A stretch of DNA of 5,564 nucleotides from Robiginitomaculum sp. (GTDB lineage: Bacteria; Pseudomonadota; Alphaproteobacteria; Caulobacterales; Maricaulaceae), in contig JALWUB010000258.1 of assembly GCA_026993275.1 (NCBI GenBank), positions 1 to 5,564 of the forward strand, given 5' to 3'. Both the position numbers and the translations under genes were made by a program. The notes below the pieces were generated by a model. It saw nothing but the letters and a program-made list of their open reading frames with translations. It ran no database searches and was not told the DNA's origin. Shown piece after piece: positions 1-5,564 of this stretch (position 1 is the first letter of the stretch; every line of letters starts with the position of its first letter).

Positions 1-155
1 TCCTGCACCGCTTCGCCAGCACCGATATTGATGACGATCTTGTCCAGGCGCGGCACCTGCATGGGGTTCGTATAGCCGAATTTCTTGACCAGCGCATCGC
101 GAATGACCTCGCGATACCGGGTTTTCAAGCGTGGCTCGTAGGATTGTTCAGACAT
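1..155 (-). CDS. rplE: Large-subunit ribosomal protein L5, N-terminal part (cut by window edge)
   Basis: L5 (uL5) binds 5S rRNA and helps form the central protuberance of the 50S subunit, where it contacts S13 and P-site tRNA. Only the first 51 codons are present; the gene runs off the low-coordinate edge. The translation begins [14 protein letters not shown] and contains '[19 protein letters not shown]' at about residues 28-46. This matches the conserved N-terminal L5 block (E. coli has MQVPRVEKITLNMGVGEA). The ATG at 155-153 overlaps the last codons and TGA stop of L24 by 8 nt, and only a weak GGGTGG-like Shine-Dalgarno lies upstream, so translational coupling to L24 is likely (inference). 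No in-frame alternative gives a better family N-terminus. The position directly after L24 is the normal spc-operon order. Confidence 0.95.
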   Translation of the reverse strand, partial: MSEQSYEPRLKTRYREVIRDALVKKFGYTNPMQVPRLDKIVINIGAGEAVQ

Positions 156-465
156 CGATGACACCACCCGATTTTTTCGCAAAGCGAACCTTCTTGCCGT
201 CCTTGAGGGTCTTGAAACCGACTCGCGTGGGCTTGCCGGTCTCCGGATCGGCAATCGCCAGATTGGAGATGTGCAAGGGCGCTTCCTTGTCCTTGATCCC
301 GCCCGGATCATACTGGGTCGGACGCGTATGGCGCTTGACCATGTTGATGCCCGAAACAATGGCGCGATTGCTCTTGGTGATGATTTTCACCACTTCGCCC
401 GTGCGGCCCTTGTCCTTGCCTGCAAGGACAACGACCTTGTCGCCTTTCTTGATCTTGGCAGCCAT
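148..465 (-). CDS. rplX: Large-subunit ribosomal protein L24
   Basis: L24 (uL24) is an early 50S assembly-initiator protein that binds 23S rRNA domain I and sits near the exit of the peptide tunnel. The 105-residue product has the N-terminal KOW motif at about residues 5-31 ('[20 protein letters not shown]'). It is followed by the conserved '[12 protein letters not shown]' (40-51) and '[16 protein letters not shown]' (55-70) blocks. Length is normal for the family. The ATG overlaps the L14 stop by one base (TAATG). A strong GGAGGT Shine-Dalgarno at 472-477 lies inside the end of L14, 6 nt from the start, which supports this start and suggests coupled translation. An A6 run near the C-terminus (Ala-Lys-Lys-Ser, about residues 96-99) is in frame and does not disrupt the gene. 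Identity is clear from sequence and context. Confidence 0.98.
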   Translation of the reverse strand: MAAKIKKGDKVVVLAGKDKGRTGEVVKIITKSNRAIVSGINMVKRHTRPTQYDPGGIKDKEAPLHISNLAIADPETGKPTRVGFKTLKDGKKVRFAKKSGGVIDV

Positions 466-833
466 TACAGCACCTCCGGCGCCAGTGAGATGATCTTCAT
501 GTGCTTCTTGGCCCGCAATTCGCGCGGAACCGGGCCAAAAATACGCGTGCCCACGGGCTCGTTATTGTTGTTGATCAGCACCGCGGCATTGCCATCGAAA
601 CGGATCACGGAGCCATCAGGGCGCTGAATGTCCTTGGCCGTGCGCACGACCACGGCCTTGCGCACCTCGCCCTTCTTGACCTTGCCGCGCGGAATCGCTT
701 CCTTGACCGACACCACAATGATGTCGCCAATGCGGGCATAACGGCGCTTGGCGCCGCCCAGCACCTTGATGCACTGGACACGGCGGGCGCCGGAATTGTC
801 GGCAACCTGTAAATTACTTTGCATCTGGATCAT
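465..833 (-). CDS. rplN: Large-subunit ribosomal protein L14
   Basis: L14 (uL14) lies on the intersubunit face of the 50S subunit, near the sarcin-ricin region, and forms bridges to 16S rRNA. In many bacteria it is the docking site of the silencing factor RsfS. The 122-residue product begins [19 protein letters not shown]. It carries the family signature region at about residues 60-87 (AVVVRT, then [17 protein letters not shown]) and the C-terminal block [12 protein letters not shown] (95-106). The Thr96-Arg97 pair aligns with E. coli Thr97-Arg98, residues associated with RsfS binding. The start is fixed by a full AGGAGG Shine-Dalgarno at 841-846, 7 nt away, one of the strongest in the window. 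It is the first gene of the spc-type block, yet only 34 nt follow the S17 stop. Confidence 0.99.
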   Translation of the reverse strand: MIQMQSNLQVADNSGARRVQCIKVLGGAKRRYARIGDIIVVSVKEAIPRGKVKKGEVRKAVVVRTAKDIQRPDGSVIRFDGNAAVLINNNNEPVGTRIFGPVPRELRAKKHMKIISLAPEVL

Positions 834-840
834 GTCTGAT

Positions 841-846
841 CCTCCT
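841..846 (-). promoter_or_regulatory. Shine-Dalgarno of rplN
   Basis: AGGAGG on the minus strand, 7 nt before the L14 ATG. It is a near-perfect match to the anti-Shine-Dalgarno. It lies in the only sizeable intergenic gap of the window (34 nt after the S17 stop), so L14 probably initiates independently rather than by stop-start coupling. Confidence 0.85.
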
Positions 847-867
847 CAATCGCGTGGTTCCTGGTGA

Positions 868-1101
868 TCAGGCCTGCGCAACCACTTCCCAGCGCTTCAG
901 TTTGGACTTCGGCGCACACTCCTGGATGGTGACGGTATCGCCAACCTTGAATGTATTGTTCTCGTCATGCGCATGATAGCGCTTCGACCGCCGCACCGTC
1001 TTGCGATAGAGCGGGTGCAGAAAGGTCCGTTCGACCTTGACCACAACGGTCTTGGCGCCCTTGTCGCTGACAACGACGCCGCTTAGCAGGCGTTTGGGCA
1101 T
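868..1101 (-). CDS. rpsQ: Small-subunit ribosomal protein S17
   Basis: S17 (uS17) is a primary binder of the 16S rRNA 5' domain in early 30S assembly. The 77-residue product shows the expected small OB-fold layout. An N-terminal '[20 protein letters not shown]' strand pair (residues 5-24) is followed by '[20 protein letters not shown]' (26-45), with the C-terminal signature '[18 protein letters not shown]' at about 54-71. The residue between EC and P is Ala rather than the commoner Arg, which I recall as usual in Alphaproteobacteria. The ATG overlaps the L29 TGA by one base (TGATG), with a purine-rich GGGAGAGGG at 1105-1113 as ribosome binding site. It is the last gene of the S10-type block. 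Confidence 0.98.
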   Translation of the reverse strand: MPKRLLSGVVVSDKGAKTVVVKVERTFLHPLYRKTVRRSKRYHAHDENNTFKVGDTVTIQECAPKSKLKRWEVVAQA

Positions 1102-1307
1102 CAGCCCTCTCCCTTCTTGGTGCTGGCCCGGCTGTTCTGGGCCGTTTTCAGGCGGGCAATGGTGCGGCGCACCTTGCGCACCCGCGCAGTGTTTTCAAGC
1201 TGGCCGGTGGCCTGCTGAAAGCGCAGATTGAACTGCTCCTTCTTCAGGCTCAAGATCTCGTCCCTGATCTGGTCGTCGCTCATGGCGCGAATGTCTGCCG
1301 CTTTCAT
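1101..1307 (-). CDS. rpmC: Large-subunit ribosomal protein L29
   Basis: L29 (uL29) is a small two-helix protein at the rim of the exit tunnel. It sits beside L23, where trigger factor and signal recognition particle dock. The 68-residue product starts [18 protein letters not shown] and carries the helical hairpin core '[20 protein letters not shown]' (about residues 23-42), followed by '[14 protein letters not shown]', which is diagnostic. The reading frame is open further upstream to about 1364, but that extension lies within L16 coding sequence and has no family similarity. The ATG at 1307 is preceded at 7 nt by GAGGAG, which settles the start. Its stop overlaps the S17 start by one base. 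Confidence 0.98.
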   Translation of the reverse strand: MKAADIRAMSDDQIRDEILSLKKEQFNLRFQQATGQLENTARVRKVRRTIARLKTAQNSRASTKKGEG

Positions 1308-1314
1308 CGTCTCT

Positions 1315-1320
1315 CTCCTC
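1315..1320 (-). promoter_or_regulatory. Shine-Dalgarno of rpmC (decides start)
   Basis: GAGGAG on the minus strand, 7 nt before the ATG at 1307, in the 23-nt gap after the L16 stop. It rules out the longer upstream start (about 1364), which would sit inside L16 and add 19 unrelated residues to L29. Confidence 0.85.
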
Positions 1321-1330
1321 GCTGCCGCGC

Positions 1331-1747
1331 TCAGCCTTCGGCCCGGCGGCTGACGATCTTGCACTTGATCGGCAATTTCGCCGCGCCCAGCTCCAGTGCC
1401 TCGCGGGCAATGGCATCGCTGACGCCATCAATTTCAAACATGATCCGCCCCGGCTTGACCCTGGCGGCCCAGAACTCGACCGAGCCCTTGCCCTTGCCCA
1501 TGCGCACCTCGGTCGGCTTTTTCGTCACCGGCACGTCCGGGAAAATGCGGATCCACACCCGCCCGGCGCGCTTCATGTGGCGCGTAATCGCCCGGCGCGT
1601 GGCCTCGATCTGGCGGGCCGTGACCCGCTCCGGCTCAAGCGCCTTGAGGCCGTAAGAGCCAAAATTGAGCTCATAACCGCCCTTGGCCATGCCCTTGATG
1701 CGCCCCTTGTGCATCTTGCGGTATTTGGTTTTTTTCGGTTGCAGCAT
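1331..1747 (-). CDS. rplP: Large-subunit ribosomal protein L16
   Basis: L16 (uL16) binds between the central protuberance and the peptidyl-transferase region, contacts A-site tRNA and is a late-assembly protein of the 50S subunit. The 138-residue product begins [16 protein letters not shown], as expected. It contains '[20 protein letters not shown]' (33-52), '[16 protein letters not shown]' (59-74), the loop '[13 protein letters not shown]' (81-93) and the C-terminal '[19 protein letters not shown]' (114-132). Arg82 aligns with E. coli Arg81, the residue hydroxylated by the YcfD/RoxA oxygenase; whether this organism has that enzyme cannot be seen here. The ATG lies 23 nt after the S3 TAG stop, behind a modest AGGG Shine-Dalgarno. 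Codons 5-7 include a run of seven A; the frame is intact. Confidence 0.99.
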   Translation of the reverse strand: MLQPKKTKYRKMHKGRIKGMAKGGYELNFGSYGLKALEPERVTARQIEATRRAITRHMKRAGRVWIRIFPDVPVTKKPTEVRMGKGKGSVEFWAARVKPGRIMFEIDGVSDAIAREALELGAAKLPIKCKIVSRRAEG

Positions 1748-1770
1748 AATTCTGCCCTAATCCTCAAAGC

Positions 1771-2478
1771 CTACGCATTGGCACGCGCCGAAGAGCGCGC
1801 CCGGTTTTCGCCGCTGGCTTCGGCCTTGCGGTCCTGCGCCATCGGGTCGTGTTCCATGATCTCGCCCTTGTAGATCCACACCTTGATGCCAATGATGCCC
1901 ATGGCGGTCTTGGCTTCGGCGGTGCCATAATCAATATCCGCGCGCAGCGTGTGCAGCGGCACGGAGCCGTCGTGATATTGTTCCGTGCGGGCGATTTCGG
2001 CGCCGTTCAGGCGGCCGCCAACCTTGATCTTGCAGCCCTTGGCGCCCATGCGCATGGCGGTCTGCAAGGCCCGCTTCATGGCGCGGCGGAACGCCATGCG
2101 CCGTTCCAGCTGCTGGGCAATGCCTTCGGCCACCAGGGTGGCGTCAATTTCGGCCTTGCGCACTTCCACCAGATTGACGAACACTTCGTCATTGGCAATC
2201 TTGCTCAACTCCTTGCGCAGCACTTCGATATCGGCGCCCTTCTTGCCGATGACGACGCCGGGGCGCGCGGTATAGATGGTGATGCGGCACTTCTTGTGCG
2301 GCCGCTCAATGACGATTTTTGAAATCCCCGCCTGGCTCAGGCGCTTCTTGATGAACTTGCGCAGCCGCAAGTCCTGGTGCAACAGCGTGCCATAGTCCTT
2401 GGAAGCGGCATACCAGCGCGAATCCCAGGTGCGGTTGATGCCGAGCCGCAGCCCGATCGGATTGACCTTGTGTCCCAT
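1771..2478 (-). CDS. rpsC: Small-subunit ribosomal protein S3
   Basis: S3 (uS3) sits in the 30S head at the mRNA entry tunnel and contributes to unwinding of structured mRNA. The 235-residue product starts [20 protein letters not shown]. It has a type II KH domain with the GxxG loop '[10 protein letters not shown]' at about 76-85. Arg131, Arg132 and Lys135 ('FRRAMKR') fall at the same positions as the E. coli mRNA-helicase residues. The C-terminal domain signature '[20 protein letters not shown]' covers about 155-174. The last 25 residues or so are a charged, Ala/Arg-rich tail that looks disordered. The frame is open upstream to about 2676 within L22, but that extension is unlike S3. The ATG at 2478 overlaps the L22 TGA by one base and has GAGGAG 8 nt upstream. 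Its stop is TAG. Confidence 0.99.
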   Translation of the reverse strand: MGHKVNPIGLRLGINRTWDSRWYAASKDYGTLLHQDLRLRKFIKKRLSQAGISKIVIERPHKKCRITIYTARPGVVIGKKGADIEVLRKELSKIANDEVFVNLVEVRKAEIDATLVAEGIAQQLERRMAFRRAMKRALQTAMRMGAKGCKIKVGGRLNGAEIARTEQYHDGSVPLHTLRADIDYGTAEAKTAMGIIGIKVWIYKGEIMEHDPMAQDRKAEASGENRARSSARANA

Positions 2479-2858
2479 CAGGCTTGCTCCTCGACTTCGC
2501 GCACGACAATGGTGATTTCCGAAAACGGCTTCAGGATGCGGGCAGAGCGGCCGCGGGCGCGGGCGCGCATGCGCTTCATCACCAGATTCTTGCCCACATA
2601 GGCCTGCGCCACCACCAGCTGGTCGATGTCCAGGCCGTGATTGTTCTCGGCATTGGCAATGGCCGATTCCAGGCATTTGCGCACCGGCAGGGCGATGCGC
2701 TTGCGGGAGAACTCAAGCTCGGCCAGAGCCTTTTCCACTTTCAGGCCGCGAATGGACTGCGCCACCAGATTGAGCTTTTGCGGACTGGTGCGCAGATTGC
2801 GCGCCTTGGCAAAGGCTTCTGTTTCGCTGACGCGCGGCGGATTTGCTGTCTTGCCCAT
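2478..2858 (-). CDS. rplV: Large-subunit ribosomal protein L22
   Basis: L22 (uL22) has a globular part on the 50S surface and a long beta-hairpin lining the nascent-peptide tunnel near the constriction with L4. The 126-residue product carries the conserved '[19 protein letters not shown]' (23-41), '[16 protein letters not shown]' (44-59) and '[20 protein letters not shown]' (64-83). The hairpin runs through '[20 protein letters not shown]' (93-112). Met94-Lys95-Arg96 corresponds to the MKR triplet whose deletion in E. coli L22 gives erythromycin resistance; it is intact here. The N-terminus is somewhat longer than in E. coli, as is usual in Alphaproteobacteria. The ATG lies 2 nt after the S19 TAA, without a good Shine-Dalgarno (only an AGAAGG, too far upstream), so coupling to S19 termination is probable (inference). 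Confidence 0.99.
   Translation of the reverse strand: MGKTANPPRVSETEAFAKARNLRTSPQKLNLVAQSIRGLKVEKALAELEFSRKRIALPVRKCLESAIANAENNHGLDIDQLVVAQAYVGKNLVMKRMRARARGRSARILKPFSEITIVVREVEEQA
2487..2492 (-). promoter_or_regulatory. Shine-Dalgarno of rpsC (decides start)
   Basis: GAGGAG on the minus strand, 8 nt before the ATG at 2478 and lying within the last codons of L22 (the Val-Glu-Glu-Gln region). Together with the TGATG stop-start overlap it fixes the S3 start and excludes the 66-residue longer reading-frame extension into L22. Confidence 0.85.
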
Positions 2859-2860
2859 GA

Positions 2861-3139
2861 TTATTTCCGTTTCGCCTTCTTGTCGGCTGCATGGCCGTAA
2901 TAGGTCCGGGTCGGCGAGAACTCGCCCAATTTGTGGCCGATCATGTCTTCCGTGATCAGCACCGGCACGAACTTCCTGCCATTGTGGACCTGAAAGGTCA
3001 GGCCGACGAATTGCGGCAATATGGTCGAGCGGCGCGACCAGGTCTTGATCGCCTTTCTGCGGCCTTCTGCATGGCTGGCCTCTGCCTTTTTCAGCAGATA
3101 GCCATCAACAAACGGGCCTTTCCAAACCGAACGTGGCAC
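2861..3139 (-). CDS. rpsS: Small-subunit ribosomal protein S19 (GTG start)
   Basis: S19 (uS19) sits in the 30S head, binds 16S rRNA together with S13, and contributes to intersubunit contacts near the A site. The 92-residue product starts (M)[19 protein letters not shown]. It has '[20 protein letters not shown]' (34-53) and the C-terminal family signature '[20 protein letters not shown]' (69-88), so it is complete and of normal length. The start codon is GTG, not ATG: the plus strand reads CAC at 3137-3139. No ATG is possible upstream, because the same frame hits the L2 TAG stop four codons earlier. An AGGAG Shine-Dalgarno sits 6 nt before the GTG and shares its first bases with that stop. 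The gene ends with TAA, 2 nt before the L22 start. Confidence 0.99.
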   Translation of the reverse strand: MPRSVWKGPFVDGYLLKKAEASHAEGRRKAIKTWSRRSTILPQFVGLTFQVHNGRKFVPVLITEDMIGHKLGEFSPTRTYYGHAADKKAKRK

Positions 3140-3145
3140 TTGCGG

Positions 3146-3150
3146 CTCCT
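3146..3150 (-). promoter_or_regulatory. Shine-Dalgarno of rpsS, overlapping the rplB stop codon
   Basis: AGGAG on the minus strand, 6 nt before the S19 GTG. Its first two bases are the AG of the L2 TAG stop (3149-3151). A ribosome terminating L2 would cover this site, so S19 initiation probably follows L2 termination closely (inference). It supports the GTG as the true start. Confidence 0.8.
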
Positions 3151-3991
3151 AACGTTTCTTCTTCATGTGACGGGACCGGATAATCATCTTATCCGATGGC
3201 TTGTTCTTCTTGCGGGTGCGCGCCCCCTTGGTCGGCTTGCCCCACGGGGTCACCGGGTTGCGCCCGCCGGAGGTGCGCCCCTCGCCGCCGCCATGGGGGT
3301 GATCGACCGGGTTCATGGCGACACCGCGCACGCTCGGGCGCTTGCCGAGCCAGCGATTGCGTCCGGCCTTGCCCTTGTTGGTGTTCATGTGATCCGGGTT
3401 GGACACCGCACCCACCGTGGCCATGCAGGCATCGGGGACATTGCGCATCTCGCCGGATTTGAGCCGCAGCTGGGCAAAGCCGCCATCGCGGCCGACCAGT
3501 TGGCAATAGGCCCCGGCGGAGCGGGCGATCTGACCGCCCTTGAGAGGCTTCATCTCGACATTGTGGACAATGGTGCCAACCGGCATGGCGCGCAGCGGCA
3601 TGGCATTGCCGGGCTTGATGTCCACGCCCTTCGACGAGGCAACCACCGTATCGCCCACACCCAGGCGCTGCGGCGCCAGGATATAGGCCTTTTCGCCATC
3701 CTCATAGCGGATGAGGGCGATGAAGGCGGTGCGGTTGGGATCATATTCCAGGCGCTCCACCGTCGCCGCCATGTCATGCTTGCGGCGCTTGAAATCCACC
3801 ACACGGTAGAGGCGCTTGGCCCCGCCGCCGCGGCGGCGCATGGTGATGCGCCCCTTGTTGTTGCGCCCGCCCTTTTTGGTCAGGCCTTCAACCAGGGTCT
3901 TTTCCGGGCGGCCCTTGTGCAGGCCGCTGCGGTCCACCATCACCAGGGCACGGCGGCCTGGGGAGGTCGGTTTGAATGTTTTCAGAGCCAT
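3149..3991 (-). CDS. rplB: Large-subunit ribosomal protein L2
   Basis: L2 (uL2) is among the most conserved 50S proteins. It is needed for subunit association and supports the peptidyl-transferase region of 23S rRNA. The 280-residue product begins [17 protein letters not shown]. It has the N-terminal OB-like domain with '[19 protein letters not shown]' (42-60), the SH3-like domain, and the hallmark C-terminal '[17 protein letters not shown]' (223-239). His231 aligns with E. coli His229, the residue long linked to peptidyl-transferase activity. The basic tail '[20 protein letters not shown]' (256-275) is typical. The ATG lies 15 nt after the L23 stop, behind a moderate AGGGT at 3998-4002. The stop is TAG. 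Confidence 0.99.
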   Translation of the reverse strand: MALKTFKPTSPGRRALVMVDRSGLHKGRPEKTLVEGLTKKGGRNNKGRITMRRRGGGAKRLYRVVDFKRRKHDMAATVERLEYDPNRTAFIALIRYEDGEKAYILAPQRLGVGDTVVASSKGVDIKPGNAMPLRAMPVGTIVHNVEMKPLKGGQIARSAGAYCQLVGRDGGFAQLRLKSGEMRNVPDACMATVGAVSNPDHMNTNKGKAGRNRWLGKRPSVRGVAMNPVDHPHGGGEGRTSGGRNPVTPWGKPTKGARTRKKNKPSDKMIIRSRHMKKKR

Positions 3992-4006
3992 GTCTCTACC
4001 CTACCT

Positions 4007-4300
4007 TCAAAGCCCGGTTGTGATGTCTATGGAATCGCCCTCGGCGAGGGTGACGATGGCCTTCTTGACATCGGCGCGCTTGCCCAGCTGGCCGCGAAAG
4101 CGCTTGACCTTGCCGCGCGTGCGGATGGTGTTGACCTTCTCGACCTTGACCTTGAACAACGCTTCCACGGCCTCGGCGATCTGCTTCTTGTTGGCGCTGA
4201 GCGGCACCCGGAAGACAACCTTGTTCTGCTCGGACAGCAAGGTGGCCTTTTCGGTAATCACCGGCGCCAGAATGGTGTCGTAATGCTGTTCCTTGCTCAT
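4007..4300 (-). CDS. rplW: Large-subunit ribosomal protein L23
   Basis: L23 (uL23) lies at the tunnel exit and is the main docking site for trigger factor and signal recognition particle. The 97-residue product contains '[20 protein letters not shown]' (7-26), '[20 protein letters not shown]' (28-47) with the following '[12 protein letters not shown]', and the C-terminal '[15 protein letters not shown]' (79-93), which is the standard bacterial L23 layout. Glu17 in the ITEK motif aligns with E. coli Glu18, important for trigger-factor binding. The ATG overlaps the L4 TGA by four bases (ATGA). A GGAGG at 4311-4315 inside the end of L4 lies 10 nt upstream, so L4 and L23 are likely translationally coupled. 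Confidence 0.98.
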   Translation of the reverse strand: MSKEQHYDTILAPVITEKATLLSEQNKVVFRVPLSANKKQIAEAVEALFKVKVEKVNTIRTRGKVKRFRGQLGKRADVKKAIVTLAEGDSIDITTGL

Positions 4301-4917
4301 TTGAAACGCGCCTCCAGTTCGCTGACCGCGTCCCTGGTCAACACCAGGGTGTGGCGGCGCAGAACATCATAAACATTGATGCCGGCGCTGGGCAGCACAT
4401 CCACATTGGGGATGTTGTGCGCGGCCAGGGCGAAATTCCTGTCCACTTCCTTGCCGCCAATGACCAGGGCGTTGTCAATGCCAAGCCTGGCCAGCGCCTT
4501 TTTCAGCTCGCTGGTCTTGGGCGCCTTCAACTCCGCCTTGTCCATGACCACCAGTTCCTTGGCTCCGGCCTTGGCCGAGAGCGCGTGCTTGAGGGCCAGA
4601 CGGCGCACCTTCTTTTGCAGATTGTGCGCATGAGAGCGCACCACCGGCCCAAAGGCGCGGCCGCCGCCGACAAAGATGTTCGAGCGGCGCGAGCCGTGAC
4701 GGGCGGTGCCGCCGCCCTTCTGGTTGCCCCAGCGCTTGCCGGTGCGGGCAACTTCCGAGCGCCCCTTGACCTTGTGGGTCCCGGCCTGGCGCTTGGCCAG
4801 CTGATAACGCACCATGCGATGCAGAATGTCCTTGCGCGGCGTCAGACCAAAGATGTCGTCGGCCAGCTCAAGCTCGCCCGCAGTCTTGGCGTCAAGGGTT
4901 TTGACTTCGATTTTCAT
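4297..4917 (-). CDS. rplD: Large-subunit ribosomal protein L4
   Basis: L4 (uL4) binds 23S rRNA early in 50S assembly and sends a long loop into the exit tunnel. In E. coli it also represses its own operon; the leader for such control would lie upstream of this window. The 206-residue product has the tunnel loop at about residues 50-90 ('[20 protein letters not shown]' at 54-73, then [13 protein letters not shown]). The globular domain carries '[20 protein letters not shown]' (104-123), '[17 protein letters not shown]' (146-162) and '[20 protein letters not shown]' (168-187). Lys67 aligns with E. coli Lys63, a macrolide-resistance site, and is unchanged. Two residues later Gly69 stands where most bacteria have Thr. 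The ATG overlaps the L3 TGA by four bases (ATGA), with an AAGGA 9 nt upstream. Confidence 0.98.
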   Translation of the reverse strand: MKIEVKTLDAKTAGELELADDIFGLTPRKDILHRMVRYQLAKRQAGTHKVKGRSEVARTGKRWGNQKGGGTARHGSRRSNIFVGGGRAFGPVVRSHAHNLQKKVRRLALKHALSAKAGAKELVVMDKAELKAPKTSELKKALARLGIDNALVIGGKEVDRNFALAAHNIPNVDVLPSAGINVYDVLRRHTLVLTRDAVSELEARFK

Positions 4918-5564
4918 TGTTCGCCATCCTTGGCTTCAGCGGTTTCCGCCGCCGGCTCGGCCGGTGCGGACGCCGGTTCCGGCTTGCTCTTGACAACACC
5001 AGGCACGGGCACGTCCTTGCCCGGCCCCTTGATGGCATCGCGGATTTCAATCCAGCTGCCCTTGGCGCCCGGCACGGCACCGCGTACCAGCACAAGACCG
5101 CGCTCCGCATCGGTGCGCACGACTTCAAGATTCTGGGTGCTGACCCGGCGGGCGCCCATATGGCCGGCCATTTTCTTGCCCTTGAAGACCTTGCCCGGGT
5201 CCTGGCACTGACCGGTGGAGCCGTGGCTGCGGTGCGAGATGGAGACGCCGTGGCTGGCCCGCAGGCCGCCAAAATTGTGCCGCTTCATGCCCCCGGCAAA
5301 GCCCTTGCCGATGGAAATGGCGGCCACATCGACCTTCTGGCCGGGCACGAAATGCTCGGCAGAAAACTCGGCGCCGACATCGAGAAGGCAGTCTTCGGAG
5401 ACGCGAAACTCGACCAGCTTTTGCCGCGGCTCGACCCTGGCCTTGGCGAAATGCCCGCGCATGGCCTTGGAGGTGCGCGAAACCTTGGCCTTGCCCGCGC
5501 CCACCTGCACGGCGCAATAGCCGTCCTTTTCGACGGTGCGCCGGGCAATCACGGCACACTCGTC
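4914..5564 (-). CDS. rplC: Large-subunit ribosomal protein L3, lacking its first ~30 residues (cut by window edge)
   Basis: L3 (uL3) is an assembly initiator of the 50S subunit that reaches toward the peptidyl-transferase centre. The window holds 216 codons plus TGA. The frame is open to the edge and reads [20 protein letters not shown], which aligns with an internal L3 segment. The GTG at 5552 is therefore an internal Val, and the true start lies beyond 5564, about 30 codons away (inference from family alignment). Conserved blocks are '[20 protein letters not shown]' and '[20 protein letters not shown]', followed by [12 protein letters not shown]. The Gln of 'QDPGK' aligns with E. coli Gln150, the PrmB methylation site. 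The core ends near 'WIEIRDAIK', and about 37 further residues form an Ala/Pro/Glu-rich tail. Confidence 0.97.
   Translation of the reverse strand, partial: DECAVIARRTVEKDGYCAVQVGAGKAKVSRTSKAMRGHFAKARVEPRQKLVEFRVSEDCLLDVGAEFSAEHFVPGQKVDVAAISIGKGFAGGMKRHNFGGLRASHGVSISHRSHGSTGQCQDPGKVFKGKKMAGHMGARRVSTQNLEVVRTDAERGLVLVRGAVPGAKGSWIEIRDAIKGPGKDVPVPGVVKSKPEPASAPAEPAAETAEAKDGEQ

Noticed and set aside
171..176. A6 run near the end of L24 as programmed frameshift into L5
   Set aside because: It encodes an ordinary Lys-Lys, the preceding base is G so no slippery heptamer is formed, and L5 has its own ATG at 155.
1729..1735. Run of seven A (minus strand) at the start of L16 as a frameshift or slippage site
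   Set aside because: The frame reads [11 protein letters not shown] as expected and stays intact; the bases do not form a standard X XXY YYZ heptamer in frame. It is only a place where sequencing errors could occur.
1849..2322. 157-residue plus-strand reading frame opposite rpsC
   Set aside because: Antisense shadow of S3 with a composition typical of reversed GC-rich codons and no recognisable motif.
2479..2676. Upstream extension of S3 by 66 residues
   Set aside because: The extension lies inside L22 in another frame and has no S3 similarity. The ATG at 2478 with GAGGAG upstream and [11 protein letters not shown] is the family start.
2891..4372. 493-residue plus-strand reading frame as a real gene
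   Set aside because: It lies opposite intact rpsS, rplB and rplW, is His/Ala/Gly/Leu-rich with no recognisable domain, and is explained by codon usage of the sense genes. Reported only as a misannotation risk.
4351..5211. 286-residue plus-strand reading frame opposite rplD and rplC
   Set aside because: Shadow of the GC-rich sense genes; no domain, no family similarity, and the sense strand holds clear ribosomal proteins.
5550..5552. GTG as the start codon of L3
   Set aside because: The frame continues open to the window edge with L3-like residues ([10 protein letters not shown]), so this GTG is an internal Val and the gene is truncated by the window.
1..5564. Mobile elements, CRISPR, tRNA/rRNA, riboswitches or terminators
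   Set aside because: Essentially every base belongs to a ribosomal protein gene or a gap of at most 34 nt; no repeats, inverted repeats with T-tract or RNA-gene signatures were seen.

Overview
This window is a stretch of the conserved ribosomal-protein gene cluster (the S10 and spc operons of bacteria). All genes are on the minus strand, so transcription runs from high to low coordinates. In transcription order they are rplC (L3, 5' end cut by the window), rplD (L4), rplW (L23), rplB (L2), rpsS (S19), rplV (L22), rpsC (S3), rplP (L16), rpmC (L29), rpsQ (S17), rplN (L14), rplX (L24) and rplE (L5, only the first 51 codons). The order is the canonical bacterial one. All eleven complete genes are intact and of normal family length.

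The organism looks like an alphaproteobacterium, judged by eye. The DNA is GC-rich. Several proteins carry sequence typical of that class from memory: L22 with '[10 protein letters not shown]' and 'ENNHGLDID', L16 with '[17 protein letters not shown]', L4 with '[21 protein letters not shown]', L23 with '[20 protein letters not shown]', and the Ala/Pro/Glu-rich tail on L3. I cannot fix the order or family without a tree.

The genes are packed without usable spacers. Five neighbour pairs overlap by 1 or 4 nt, one pair (L24/L5) overlaps by 8 nt, and the remaining six gaps are 2, 9, 15, 23, 23 and 34 nt. Most genes have a recognisable Shine-Dalgarno sequence, often inside the end of the upstream gene. 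I see no promoter, terminator, RNA gene, repeat, mobile element or CRISPR array. The S17-L14 junction, where E. coli separates its S10 and spc transcripts, is only 34 nt here, so the two blocks are probably read as one transcript.

The products work together in the ribosome. L3, L4, L2, L22, L23, L29, L24, L14, L16 and L5 belong to the 50S subunit: exit tunnel, tunnel rim, peptidyl-transferase surroundings, factor-binding side and central protuberance. S19, S3 and S17 belong to the 30S subunit. I found no undescribed system. The points worth a second look are small: a GTG start for S19 fused to the L2 stop, an unusual residue in the conserved L4 tunnel loop, the L3 tail, the tight S17-L14 junction, the L24/L5 overlap, the weak L22 start signal, and a long but explainable antisense reading frame.
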